From contig NZ_WJIE01000021.1 in the NCBI RefSeq assembly GCF_009649845.1, forward strand, positions 1 to 64,000: 64,000 bases of DNA. The letters are read 5' to 3'. This stretch comes from Polyangium spumosum (GTDB taxonomy: Bacteria > Myxococcota_A > Polyangia > Polyangiales > Polyangiaceae). Made by a program: the position numbers and the translations under genes. Numbering within the stretch: the first letter of the stretch is position 1; every line of letters begins with the position of its first letter. Below are positions 8,521 to 19,600 of the stretch, piece by piece. Under the pieces are notes generated by a model, which worked only from the letters and a program-made list of their open reading frames with translations, ran no database searches and was not told where the DNA came from.

Positions 8521-8697
8521 CGCGTGCTCGATTGGGATCGCAGCCACTGCCCTCGCAAGCTGCTCCACCTCCCGCGCCGTATAGTGCCTCTCCGTCACAT
8601 CCCGCACCGCATGCCCCATCAACCGCTTGCGCACCTGCTCCGACACCCCTGCCTCCTCCAACCACGTCGCAAAGCTCGCCCTCGTTGTCGCCGCTCA
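8446..8697 (-). pseudogene. Truncated tyrosine recombinase (C-terminal remnant)
   Basis: Only the last catalytic segment is left: TRASFATWLEEAG, RKRLMGHAVRDV, the nucleophile in TERHYTAREVEQLARAV, then an unrelated tail to a stop at 8446. It matches the C-terminus of integrase 2 (5268-6812) nearly residue for residue in this part (GHALRDVTEKHYTARDLEQLARAVAKI in that protein, one mismatch every few residues). Upstream of about 8697 the similarity stops abruptly where the insertion-sequence debris begins, so the 5' part was removed by an insertion or deletion. Non-functional. Confidence 0.65.
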
Positions 8698-8778
8698 TCA
8701 AAATCCGCAGAAATTTGGATAGACCGGCCGATGTTCGCCGACGGGGTGCCGGCCGGCCTGCGAGCGGGGACGAAGCAG

Positions 8779-9553
8779 CTACCGCTTCTTCCTGGCGGCG
8801 GCCGCGCTGCTGCGGCGCCCAGCGACCTCCTTGGCTTCCCGGAGCCTGTAGCTTTCGCCCTCGATGCTGATGGGCGTGGTGGACGACGCGATCGATGAGG
8901 GCTGTGGCGCACGTGGCGTTCGGGAAGATCGTGGGCCAGTCGCTGAAGGCGAGGTTTGTCGTCAGCACGATGCTCTTCTTCTCGTAGCGTAGATTCACGA
9001 GCTGGAAGAGCAGGTCGGCGTTTCGCGCATCGAAAGACAGGTAGCCTAGCCCGTCGAGGACCAGCAAGCTCGCCTTGGCGTAATGCTTCAATCGCTTTGC
9101 GAGCGACCGCGATGATTCCCGCGCGCCGAGGTCGAGCAGGAGCTGGGCCGCGGTCGTGAAGATGACCGAGTTGCCGGCGATGACGGCCTCGTGCGCGATG
9201 TTGCGCGCGATCATCGACTTGCCCAGGCCGTGGGAAGCGACGAGCACGACGTTCCTCGGCTGGGCGAGGAATTCCAGGCGCAGCGCAGACTCCACGAGCT
9301 CACGGTCGATCTTCGTCGGCCAATCCCAGTCGAAGTCTGCCATGGGCTTGAAGTGGCCGATATGGCTGCGGGAGAGTCGCCGTTCGAGGCTGTTCTTGGC
9401 GCGCTCTTTCTCCTCCATTTCCACGACGTGCTCGAGCAGCTCCACCGGACTCGACCGCGCCTTGATCGCGCGAGCGCAGAGGTCGTCGATTCCCTCGGCC
9501 GCGGCGCGCAGGCCGAGGTGTTTGAGGCGTCCTTTCAGGTCACTCATGACCAT
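8779..9553 (-). pseudogene. istB: IS21-family helper ATPase istB, frameshifted near its 3' end
   Basis: The IstB-type ATPase frame starts with MVMSDLKGRLKHLGL and continues through the P-loop ASHGLGKSMIARN (first Gly of the Walker A box replaced), the Walker B-like LLVLDGLGYLS, and IVLTTNLAFSDW...FPNATCATALIDRVVHH. At about 8890 the conserved C-terminus (PISIEGESYRLREAKEV...AARKKR, TAG at 8781-8779) is found only in another frame. The continuing original frame runs into unrelated sequence. One inserted or deleted base therefore broke the gene. The 5' end overlaps the stop of an istA remnant, as in intact IS21 elements. Confidence 0.72.
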
Positions 9554-9650
9554 TTGCCTCCGGGCCCTCGCGCCGCGTCAGCGCGTCGTAATTCGCAAGC
9601 GAGTGCGGCGTTACCCGCAGCCCGCGCACCCGCGGGTCGTCCGGTAACAC
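9540..9650 (-). pseudogene. istA: IS21-type transposase istA, 3' remnant
   Basis: In this frame the sequence reads VLPDDPRVRGLRVTPHSLANY then DALTRREGPEANGHE and a TGA (9542-9540) that overlaps the istB start region. The LPDDPRV...L.VTP.SL..YDAL pattern resembles C-terminal tails of IstA proteins, and the overlap with istB is the expected istAB arrangement. Nothing of the DDE catalytic core is present upstream, so the element cannot transpose by itself. Assignment rests on 36 residues plus context. Confidence 0.45.
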
Positions 9651-9787
9651 GACATCGAGCGGCGGAAGTGCACCTCTCGCGCGCCGCGCGGCTCGCAGTA
9701 CGATTGCCCCCGATCGCATCGAGGGCAGAAGGCAACTACCCGGTTACATTGGGGATTTCCGCACTGAACGATCCGCGCTGAGTCCAT
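9611..9787 (-). pseudogene. Fragment of a small Cys-rich (zinc-ribbon-like) protein, fused to IS debris
   Basis: ATG 9787 starts a 58-codon frame with a CX4C pair (CGNPQC), then CPRC and a further Cys (SYCE), spaced like a zinc ribbon. After about codon 36 the sequence loses character and runs into the istA-tail region in the wrong frame. I recall small proteins with this Cys pattern accompanying insertion sequences in myxobacteria, but could not check. Most likely a 5' fragment joined to the istA remnant by deletion. Confidence 0.33.
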
Positions 9788-9877
9788 GGCCCAAGTCGGC
9801 CAGCACAAAACTGGACGGGCGGCGGGGACTCGTGCGAAGGATGCGCCGTCGAGACGCGGTGCCCGCGACCGACCCGA

Positions 9878-9913
9878 GGGCCTGGAGGTTGCGTCTCCGG
9901 GCCCTTCTTTTTT
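9878..9913 (+). terminator. Intrinsic terminator
   Basis: The stem GGGCCTGGAG / CTCCGGGCCC (one mismatch) with a 7-nt loop GTTGCGT is followed by TTCTTTTTT. This is a strong rho-independent signature in plus orientation. No intact plus-strand gene ends just upstream, so it is probably left over from a gene destroyed by the insertion elements. It would shield the NRPS operon from read-through. Confidence 0.7.
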
Positions 9914-10044
9914 GCTGCCGTGGCGCGGATCCTGCCCCGGTCATGCCCTCGTGGACAAACTTACGCCTGCATCCGCCGACCAAAGGAGCGACCAGGTGCC
10001 ACCTCGGCGGCCGGTCCACTTTTGCGCGGTTTTCGGCGAGCGTT

Positions 10045-10437
10045 GACATTCATCTGCACGCCGATAACGGCGGGCCGATGAAGGGCTCGACGATGCTGGC
10101 GACGTTGCAGCGGCTCGGCGTGGTGCCGTCGTTCAGCCGGCCGCGCGTGAGCGACGACAACCCCTACGCCGAGGCGATGTTCCGGACGCTGAAGTATCGG
10201 CCGGAGTATCCGCGGAGGCCATTCCAGAGCCTCGGCGAGGCCAGGGCGTGGGTGGAGGGTTTCGTGCGCTGGTACAATTTCGAGCACCTGCACAGCGCAT
10301 TGCGGTTCGTGACGCCGGAGGACCGGCACGCAGGGCGCGATGCGGGCATCCTCGGGAAGCGGGACGGCGTGTACCAGCGAGCCCGCAGGAAGCACCCACG
10401 AGCAACGCGCCAGGCGCTTCGAGCAACGGTCCGATGA
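10045..10437 (+). pseudogene. IS3-family transposase (orfB) C-terminal remnant
   Basis: About 130 codons of the DDE integrase core are present: the second Asp in HLHADNGGPMKGSTM, the Glu in DNPYAEAMFRTLKYRPEYP, and the typical FVRWYNFEHLHSAL tail. The first Asp and the whole N-terminal half (and orfA) are missing, so it cannot be active. The sequence immediately 5' (about 9960-10040) has no transposase similarity in this frame. It ends about 210 bp before the FkbH-NRPS start and marks the left boundary of the biosynthetic locus. Confidence 0.72.
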
Positions 10438-10648
10438 CTGATACTCGGCTGAAAATTTCGAGGTCACAAAAAAGTGTCCATGCTATATCTTTCACGTTGG
10501 GAGACTGGTTAAGACACCCAGCGCATGTGACCCGCCTATCACCAGCCCATCGTTGTGACGACAGTTACGCTACAAATTGTGAGCATGATTCATGCCCGCG
10601 TCGTCGCGCCAGCGAACCCGTGAAGCCCATGCTTGCTTGAATGAGTTT

Positions 10649-13600
10649 ATGGCAGACACAGTTGCGGTTAAGCTTGATTCCGAGCTGCTTACGCAGGCAC
10701 GCACCACCGTTGTCATTGCCGCGACGTTCTCGAGCGAGCCCCTGAGCGACACGCTGGCGTTCTGGATAGCCGAACTCGAAATTTTCGCAGAGATCCTGTT
10801 CGCGCCCTACAATCAGGTCTTCCAGCAGCTCCTCGATCCTGCGAGCGAGTTCGCTCGCAGCGGTTCTGGTGCGAATGTGGTCCTCGTCCGCCTTGAGGAT
10901 TGGCTTACCGAAGGAAGTTCCCCGGGCCTCCCCGGAGAACAGCTCGCTCGGGCCGTGGACGACCTCGTCCGCTCGCTCTGCGCTGCGCCGCGTCGACGTC
11001 CATACTTCGTTTTCATCTGTCCAGGCAATCCCGCCGCTGACGCCGAGAGGCGCGTATTGCTCTCGGATGCAGAGCAGAAGCTCGCCCGAGCCGCCAACAT
11101 GATCGACGGCGTGCACGTCGTGACCAGCGACGCACTCGCCAAGGTGTACCAAACCCCCGAATGGTACGACCCGATCGGAGAGACGCGTGGGTACATACCC
11201 TACACGATTCATTTCTATTGTGCGCTGGGGACCCTCATTGCTCGTAAGGTCTCCGCACTCCTCCGACCGCCTCATAAAGTGATCGTGCTGGATTGTGATC
11301 AAACTATGTGGCGTGGCGTCGCGGCCGAAGACGGGCCCCAGGGCGTGATCGTCGACGCGCCCCGTTGGGCCCTGCAGGAGTTCGTCCTCGCCGAGCAAGC
11401 CAAAGGCAAGCTCCTTTGCATTTGCAGTAAAAACGAGGAAGACGACGTTTGGGCCGTTCTCGACGCGCGACGCGGCATGCCCCTCGAACGTAGGCATTTC
11501 GTGGCGAGTCGCATCAACTGGTGCCCCAAGCCGGAGAATGTGCGCGACCTGGCGCGGGAGCTCGGCGTCGGCCTGGACAGCTTCATCTTCATCGACGACA
11601 GCCCCATCGAATGCGCGGAGATGAGGGACCGCTGTCCTGAGGTCCTCACACTCGAGCTTCCCGGGGACGCGAGCCGGATCCAATCGCTCCTCGCGCACGT
11701 ATGGGCGTTCGATCAGCTCGCGGTCACGGAGGAAGACCGGAGCCGAACGGAGCTCTATCAGCAGAATACGCAGCGATCGAGCTATCAGCGAACAACCCTG
11801 AATTTCGCCGAGTTCATCGCCGGGCTTGGTCTCGAGGTCGAGATCGCACCGCTCGACCTCGCACGCTTGCCCCGAGCCGCGCAGCTCACCCAGCGCACGA
11901 ACCAGTTCAATACGACGCTACGCAGGCGCAGCGAGGTCGAGCTCTCCGACCTCTGCCGCTCCGGTGCAATCGAATGCATGTCCATTACCGTCTCCGATCG
12001 CTTCGGGGCCTACGGGTTCGTCGGCTTGCTCCTCTTCGAGACGCGGAGCGATACGCTCGTCGCCGACACACTTCTCCTGAGCTGCCGCGTGCTCGGACGT
12101 GGTGTCGAGCATCGCGTGATGCGTCATCTCGGCTCAATAGCGGTCGAGCGTGGAATCACCTGGATCGACGTGCCCGTGAGGCCCCATGCGAGAAACCGCC
12201 CTGCATGTGAGTTCGTGCGCGCCCTCGTCGGCGAGGTACACGACGACGGCGACGGCGGGTGGACGGTGCGCTGCCAGGCCTCCGCGATGGCCATGCTCGA
12301 GTTCCACCCGGACGAACGCAAGGAAGAGCCCGCCAAGCGTGACGAAGAGCCCTCACCTGTCGCGAAGAGAGGTGCTGGCCCGAGCGCCCGCGTGTTCGAG
12401 CGGATCGCTCGCGACCTTTCCTCGGTCGAGGATATTCTAGCGGCGATACGCCGTCGAAATCATGGGGCACGTCCCGCACCGCAATTCGATTTCGCTCGCA
12501 CAGAGCTCGAGGGGCGGATCCTCGAGCTCTTCGTCGACGCGCTGGGGGTCGAGCGCGTCGGCATCCACGACGACTTCTTCATGCTCGGGGGAAATTCGCT
12601 CCGCGCGGTCATGGTGCTCAACAGGCTCCAGCGCGAGGTCGGCGCGTCGCTGAACCTCGACGTCGTGTTCGAGCACAGGACCGCCGGACGTCTTGCCACC
12701 CATATCGAGTCGCTTCGCTACGCGGCGCGGGACCTCGCCATGGGGAGGGACAAGGGCGATGGCCTCCTCGTGATCGAGCCGCACGGTCGAACGCGCCCGA
12801 TCCCGCTCTCATTCGCGCAGCAGCGCATCTGGTTCCTGGATCAGCTCGGGACCGCGTCGTCATACAACAACTTCTCGGCAGTGAGAATGATGGGGGAGCT
12901 CGACGTCGCGGCGTTGTCCTGGGCGCTTTCTGAGCTCGTGCGTCGCCACGAGAGCCTGCGCACCACGTTCCACGTCGAGAATGGGCTTCCGTGCCAACGC
13001 GTGAGCGATCCCATTCCGGTCTCGGTTCCTCTCGTGGATCTGCGTCACTTGCCCATCGAGGAGCAGGAGCGCGAGATAGAAAGGGGAGCTCAAACGGAGG
13101 CCTCACAACCCTTCGATCTCGGCGTCGACCTCTTGTTGCGTGCGCGCCTGCTCCGCCTCGGTGCCCCTGGGGACACACCTCTCGACCACGTCTTGTTGCT
13201 CACGATGCATCACATCGCATCGGACGGTTGGTCGTATGGGGTCCTCGTTCATGACGTCCACGTGCTCTACACGTCGTTCCTCCGGAGAGAAACACCGCCG
13301 CCTCTCCCTGCGCTGTCCGTGCAATATGCGGATTTTGCTGCATGGCAACGTCGATGGATGAGCTGCGGTGCCCTTGACGCGGAAGCGCGATACTGGAAGA
13401 TGCGGCTCGAACACACGCCGCCGCTTCTCGAACTCCCCACCGACCGGCCGCGCCCCCCCATACAGCGATTCCGGGGAGGCAGGGCAGAGTGCCTCATCGA
13501 CGCGGAGATCACCCGATGTCTCCGCGACCTTGGCCGGAGGACGGACACAACCCTCTTCATGACGCTGCTCGCGGGGTTCGAGGTGATCCTTGGGCGCCAT

Positions 13601-16600
13601 AGCGGTCAGGATGATCTCTGCGTGGGCGTGCCCATCGCGAACCGGTTTCGACAAGAGCTCGAGCCGCTCATTGGTTTCTTCGCCAATACGCTCCCCGTCC
13701 GCGTCGACCTCACGGGGGACCCCACGTTCCTCGAACTGCTGGCGCAAACCAAGAAGGCCGGCCAGGAGGCTCATGCGAATCAGTTACTCCCATTTGAATG
13801 GCTCGTGGAGGAGCTGAAACCGGAACGCGCCCTGAGCCACAACCCCTTGGTCCAGGTCATTTTTGCGCTGCAACCTGCGTCGATGGCTGACCTCGTCCTG
13901 CCGGGGCTCGATGTTCGCGAGCTCGCCATCGACGTGCACATCGTTCGCGCAGACATCGAGGTTCACCTCTTCGAGCGAGGCGACGAGGTGACGGGATACT
14001 GGCTCTACGACGCCGATCTTTTCGACCGTGGCACGATCGAACGCATGATCGGCCATTTCCGGACGGTCCTCCGCGCAGCCGCCGAGCGTCCGGACGCCAG
14101 GGTCTCCGAGCTACCCCTGCTCACCGCCGCCGAGCGGCGCTGGATCGTCGATCAATGGAACGATACAGACGTCGATTTTCGCGAGGCCCGCTGCGCCCAC
14201 CAGCTTTTCGAGGAGCAATGCCGGCGCACCCCCGAGAACGTCGCGCTCGTCTCCAACGACGGGCAAACCGAGAAACGCCTCACATACCACGAGCTCAACA
14301 CGCAGGCGAACCGCCTGGCGCACCATTTACGGAGCGTTGGCGTCGGTCCGGAGACCGTCGTCGGGCTTTGCCTCCCGCGCTCGGCGAACATGGTCATCGG
14401 TATGCTCGGCATCCTCAAGGCTGGCGGCGCTTATCTGCCGCTGGATCCGGGCTACCCGAGCGCCCGCCTCGATTTCATGCTGTCGGACGCGAGGCCGCCT
14501 GTCGTGGTCACGGATGCGCGATCCGTGGGGCGCCTCCCGCCCTCGCACGCGCGCCTCGTCCGTATGGACGGCGATGACGTTGCCATGGCATCGCGCGGCG
14601 AGGAGAACCCGGACAGCGGCGTCGGTCCCGAGAACCTGGCGTACGTCATCTATACATCCGGCTCCACGGGTACACCGAAGGGAGCGCTCCTCGATCATCG
14701 AGGGCTCGTCAATGCCACCGAGGCGCAGGTCCGAACGTTCGGTTTGACGAGCGACGATCGCGTCCTCCAGTTCGCCTCCCCCAGCTTCGACGTTTCTGCT
14801 TACGAAATTTGGATGGCCCTTCGCGTCGGCGCGTCGCTTCACACGGCCTGCGTGGACGAGCTCGCGTCAGGACAAACGCTGCTCGATTTCCTATCGCGTC
14901 ACCGTATCACGGTGATGGCTGTGACTCCCTCGACGTTATCGACGCTACCACCGGCGGACCTGCCCGACTTGCGCATGGTACACGTCGGGGGCGAGGCGTG
15001 CCCGCCTGCTCTCGTCGAGCGGTGGCGGAGGGGGCGTCGCTTCGTCCATGTGTACGGCGCGACCGAGGCGTCTTTGCTGTCGGCGGCAGTGGTTTGCGAT
15101 GTCCCTGCGCAGCCGCTCCCGCTGGGACGTCCGGTTCCCAACGCTCGCATCTACGTCGTCGACCGCCACGGGGACCTCTCGCCTCTCGGCGTCGCCGGTG
15201 AGATCTGGATCGGCGGATCCGGGGTGGGGCGAGGGTATCTGAATCGCCCCGAGCTCACGCGTGAAAGGTTCATCGACGACCCATTCGTCAAGGGGCGTGT
15301 CTACCGGACGGGAGATCTCGGGCGGCTTCGCGCTGATGGCAAGCTGGAGCTCCTCGGGCGAATCGATCACCAGGTCAAGGCGCGCGGAATCCGGATCGAG
15401 CTTGGAGAAATCGAAGCGGCTCTTCGCGAGGCTTCCTGCGTGAAGGACGCTACCGTCCAAGCGTTCGAGGACGAAATGGGGGAGAAACGGCTCGTTGCCT
15501 ACGTCGTCCCGACCCGCGATCGCGAGTCCGTAGAAATCCAGCACGTGAAGGAATGGCAAAGCCTTTACGAAGATGTTTACGGAGCATCGACGGCGAGCGC
15601 CGATGCGTTTGACTTTACCGGGTGGGTCTCCAGCTACACGGGCGAGTCCATCCCAGCGACCGAGATGAACGAATGGCTCGAAGGGACGGTCGCGGAGTTG
15701 CGAGCCCTGCAACCCACGCGTGTGCTCGATATCGGATGCGGGTCCGGACTGGTCCTCTCCCGAATCGCAGCTCGATGCGATACCTACCTGGGTACGGATT
15801 GCTCTCCTCAGGCGATTGCGTGGGCGCATCGGCTGGTGCACGAGAACGACGACCTCCGCTCCGTCCGCCTCTTGCAACGCATGGCCGACGATTTTGATGG
15901 GCTCGCCGATCAATCGTTCGACCTCGTTGTAATGAACTCGGTCGTGCAGTATTTCCCGAGCACAGACTATTTGCTCCGGGTCCTTCGAGGCGCCCTGCGC
16001 GCGACGAGGCCAGGCGGCCACGTTTTCCTCGGAGATTTGCGGAACCTCGCCCTTCTCCCGGCGCTTCACGCGTCGATCGCGCTCCATACGGCTCCCAGCG
16101 ATATGGTGCGCAGCGCTCTCGCCGCGCGCCTCGCGCAGCAGGCGGAGGATGAGGAAGAGCTCCTGCTCGCCCCTGGCTTTTTCCTCTCGCTGCCTCGAAT
16201 CTTGCCGGGCATCGAAGATGTACGCATACGGCTCCTGCGCGGGCGCGTTCACAACGAGCTCAATCAGTTCCGATATCATGTGATCTTCCGCGTAGGGCCT
16301 ACGCGGGAGGATCACGATCTCGCGGGCGGAAGCGAGAGCACATCCGAATGGCGTGATTTCCAGCGCGAGGGCCTCGCCCTCGTCGATCTCGGAAGGCAGC
16401 TCCAAGCTTCGGAGGCGCCCGCCCTTCTACTACGCAATATCCCTAATGCTCGCCTATCGCGCGAGCTCCGCGCGCTGAAGTGGTTGGGCGGCGATCACGA
16501 GGAGACCGTCGACGCGCTTCGAGACGCGTGCTCGGGGGAACCGCTCGGTGTCGATCCGGAGGACCTGTGGGCGCTCGGTCAGGAGCACGCCTACCGCGTC

Positions 16601-19600
16601 GAGCTTGGCTGCGCGGAGGATCCCACCGGCGCGACCATTGAAGCGACCTTCCTGCGGGAGGGCGCGACCGCCCCTGGCATTCGTCGTCGCGTCGAGACGC
16701 TGAAACCGCTTTCTGCCTATGCCAACGACCCCATGCTCGGTAAGCTGCGGCGCACGCTCCCGCTCGCGCTACGGCAAGACCTCTCGGCGTGCCTGCCCGA
16801 CTACATGGTACCTTCGGCGTTCATCGTGCTGAACGCTATTCCTTTGACAGCCAATGGCAAGGTCGATCGCGCGGCCCTGCCCCCGCCGACGAAGGCACGG
16901 AGCGCACCACGAGCCCGCGGCGGCTCGCCCAGGAGCGCAACGGAGAGCACGATCACGCGCATATGGCAAGATGCGCTCGGCACAGAGGCAGTGGGCATCC
17001 GCGACAATTTTTTCGACCTCGGCGGGCATTCGCTGATGGCGACGCAGATCATCAGCAGGATGCGCGACGCGTTCGGCGTGCGCGTCCCCTTGCGCGCCCT
17101 CTTCGAGCGGCCGACCATCGAAGCTCTTGCGGAGCACGTCGATGCGTTGAGCCTCGCCGAGGGGAGCGTCGCCGCTCCGGCGAGCATTCAGAAGGCTCCG
17201 CGCGACGGCGCGTTGCCCGCCTCCTTTGCTCAGCAGCAGTTATGGTTGCTCGACCAGCTCGGCCTGGGCCGCGCGTACCACAGTCAATTCGCCGTGACCC
17301 TCGAAGGTCCGCTGGATGTTCCCGCGCTCGAGCGATCACTCCAGGAGATCGTGCGGCGCCACGAGGTCCTGCGGACGAGCTTCCTCGGGGAGAGGGGTGA
17401 GGTTTGGCAGATCATTCGATCCCCGCCAGCGTTCTCCCTCCGTATCGTGGACCTCTCGGGTCTCGCTCCTCGGTCGAGAGACGACGCCTTCCGGTCGTGG
17501 ATCGCGACCGACGGAGACGAGCGTATCGATCTTGAGCGAGGTCCCATGCTGCGCGGCCGGCTTCTTCGGCTTGGCGAAGATCGATTCGTGCTGCTATTGA
17601 CGATGCATCACATTGCCTCCGATGGCTGGTCCATCGGCGTTCTCTCTCGCGAACTTTCGGAGCTCTATTCTGCATTCTCGCGCGGGAAGCCTTCGTCTTT
17701 GCCGGAGCTATCGGTCCAGTACGCCGATTACGCGGTCAGGCAACGGGAGTTGCTCCGGGGGGAGGTCTTCGAGCGTGAGCTCGGTCTTGCCTGCGAGAGG
17801 CTCCGCGGTGCGCCGACGCTGCTCGACCTGCCGAGCATGACGGACACCGTTGCGCCGTCACGGCATGGCGAAAGGCGCGCGGGGAGCGTGACGTTCCGGC
17901 TCGACCAGGAAATCGCGGAGGGGCTACGGCGCATTGGCCGGCAGAGCGGCGCTACCCTCTTCATGGTCACGCTCGCCGCCTTCCAGGTGCTTCTGTCGCG
18001 TCATACGGGAGTGGACGATCTGCTCGTGGGAACCCCCGTCGCCGATCGTGAACCAGCGTCCCTCGCGCCGCTGATCGGCTACTTCGTCAACACCGTTGTA
18101 CTGCGCGCCGATCTCACGGGGAACCCGACGTTCATGGAATTCCTCGGTCGCACGAGGGCGGAGGCACTTTGGGTGTTCGACCGCAAAGAGTTGCCCTTCG
18201 AGCGGATCGTGGACGCGCTCGCCGTCGAGCGCGTCCCGGGCCGCAATCCGCTCGTCCAGGTCCTGTTTACCGTACAGAACGCTCCGACTGCCTCGCTCGA
18301 GCTGTCGGGGATCTCGGTTGCGCCGTTCCCGCTCGAGCAGACGCGTGCGCGGATGGATCTCGAGGTCGACATCGTCGAGGGCGAAGGTGGCCTGACGTGT
18401 GTATGGGTTTACGATGAGGAGCGCCTCGACGCGGCGACGGCCGCACGGATGACCTGCCATTTCAGGACGTTGCTTGCTTCCATCGTCGCTGACCCATGGC
18501 GTAGCGTGCGCGACCTCGAGATGTTCACGCCCGAGGAGAGACGACAGATCCTGATCGAATGGAATGACACGGCCAGCGAGGCGCCCCCCGATAAATGCAT
18601 TCATCACCTCATCGAGGAGCAATGTGCACGAACGCCGGACGCTGTGGCGATCGTGTTCGACGAGATGGGGGCAGGTTCTCGCTGCCTGACGTACCGCGAT
18701 CTCGACGAGCGCTCGAATCGTCTCGCGCACGATCTCCGCGAGCTCGGCGTGTCCCGCGAGACGCTCGTCGCGATGCTCGTCGAGGCCTCGACCGAGATGG
18801 TGGTGGGAATGCTCGCCGTGCTGAAGGCCGGCGGCGCCTACGTACCGATCGATCCCAAGAGCCCTCGGGATCGTGTGGCGTTCATTCTAGAGGACACCGG
18901 CGCGCCATTCCTCCTCACCCAGCCGGCATTCGCATCGACATTGCCACCTTGCGATGCGCGTATCGTCGTCCTGCCGCGCGACGGGGGGGCGGCTTCTTTG
19001 GCGCGTCCCATGAAGGCACCCGAGAGCCGCGTCGCGCTCGGCGACCTCGCGTACGTCATATACACGTCCGGGTCGGGCGGGCAGCCCAAGGGCGTGCAAG
19101 TCGAGCATCGGTCGCTCGTCACGCATTGCGTGCATTATACACGGTTTTACTCCCTGTCTCCGGTCGACCGCGTACTCGTCCTTGCGTCGTACCACTTCGA
19201 TGCCTCGGTCGAGCAGCTCTTCCCTGCGCTTCTTGCCGGTGCTACGGCCGTCCTCCCGAGCTGGGACCTCGAACCGCGTGCGTTCACACGAAAGCTGATC
19301 GAGCTCTGCGTATCCGTTCTCGATACGTCGGGCGCGCATTGGCGTGGACTTACGATGGAGTGGCTCGAGAACCCTGCGCTGCTCTCGGGCCATCGCTTGC
19401 GCAACCTGATTATCGGAGGGGACGTCATGCCCGCCGATGTGCTCGAGCCATGGCGCCGAACGCAACTCGCCGAGCACGTCCGTCTCTTCAATTGTTATGG
19501 TCCGACCGAGGCCACGGTCGCCGCCGCCGTATACGAGGTGCCGCGTGACTTCGATGCGAAAGGCCCCCGCATCCCCGTCGGCAAGCCGCTCGCGCATCGC

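Larger units (their letters stand above)
8698..10470. mobile_element. Nested remnants of IS21- and IS3-type insertion sequences
   Basis: The interval contains only broken transposon genes: frameshifted istB, an istA tail and a Cys-rich fragment on minus, and a 5'-truncated IS3 orfB on plus. They lie between a cut recombinase gene and the NRPS operon. I could not pick out a matching pair of terminal inverted repeats or target duplications by eye, so exact element ends are not given; the boundaries are set by where similarity to transposon genes begins and ends. Confidence 0.55.

Noticed and set aside
9832-10044. 5' extension of the IS3 transposase frame
   Set aside because: The frame is open but contains the terminator hairpin and no DDE-domain similarity; coding sense begins near 10045.
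14945-16405. 486-codon minus-strand frame within the first NRPS
   Set aside because: Antisense shadow of the A and methyltransferase domains; no independent motif or start signal.
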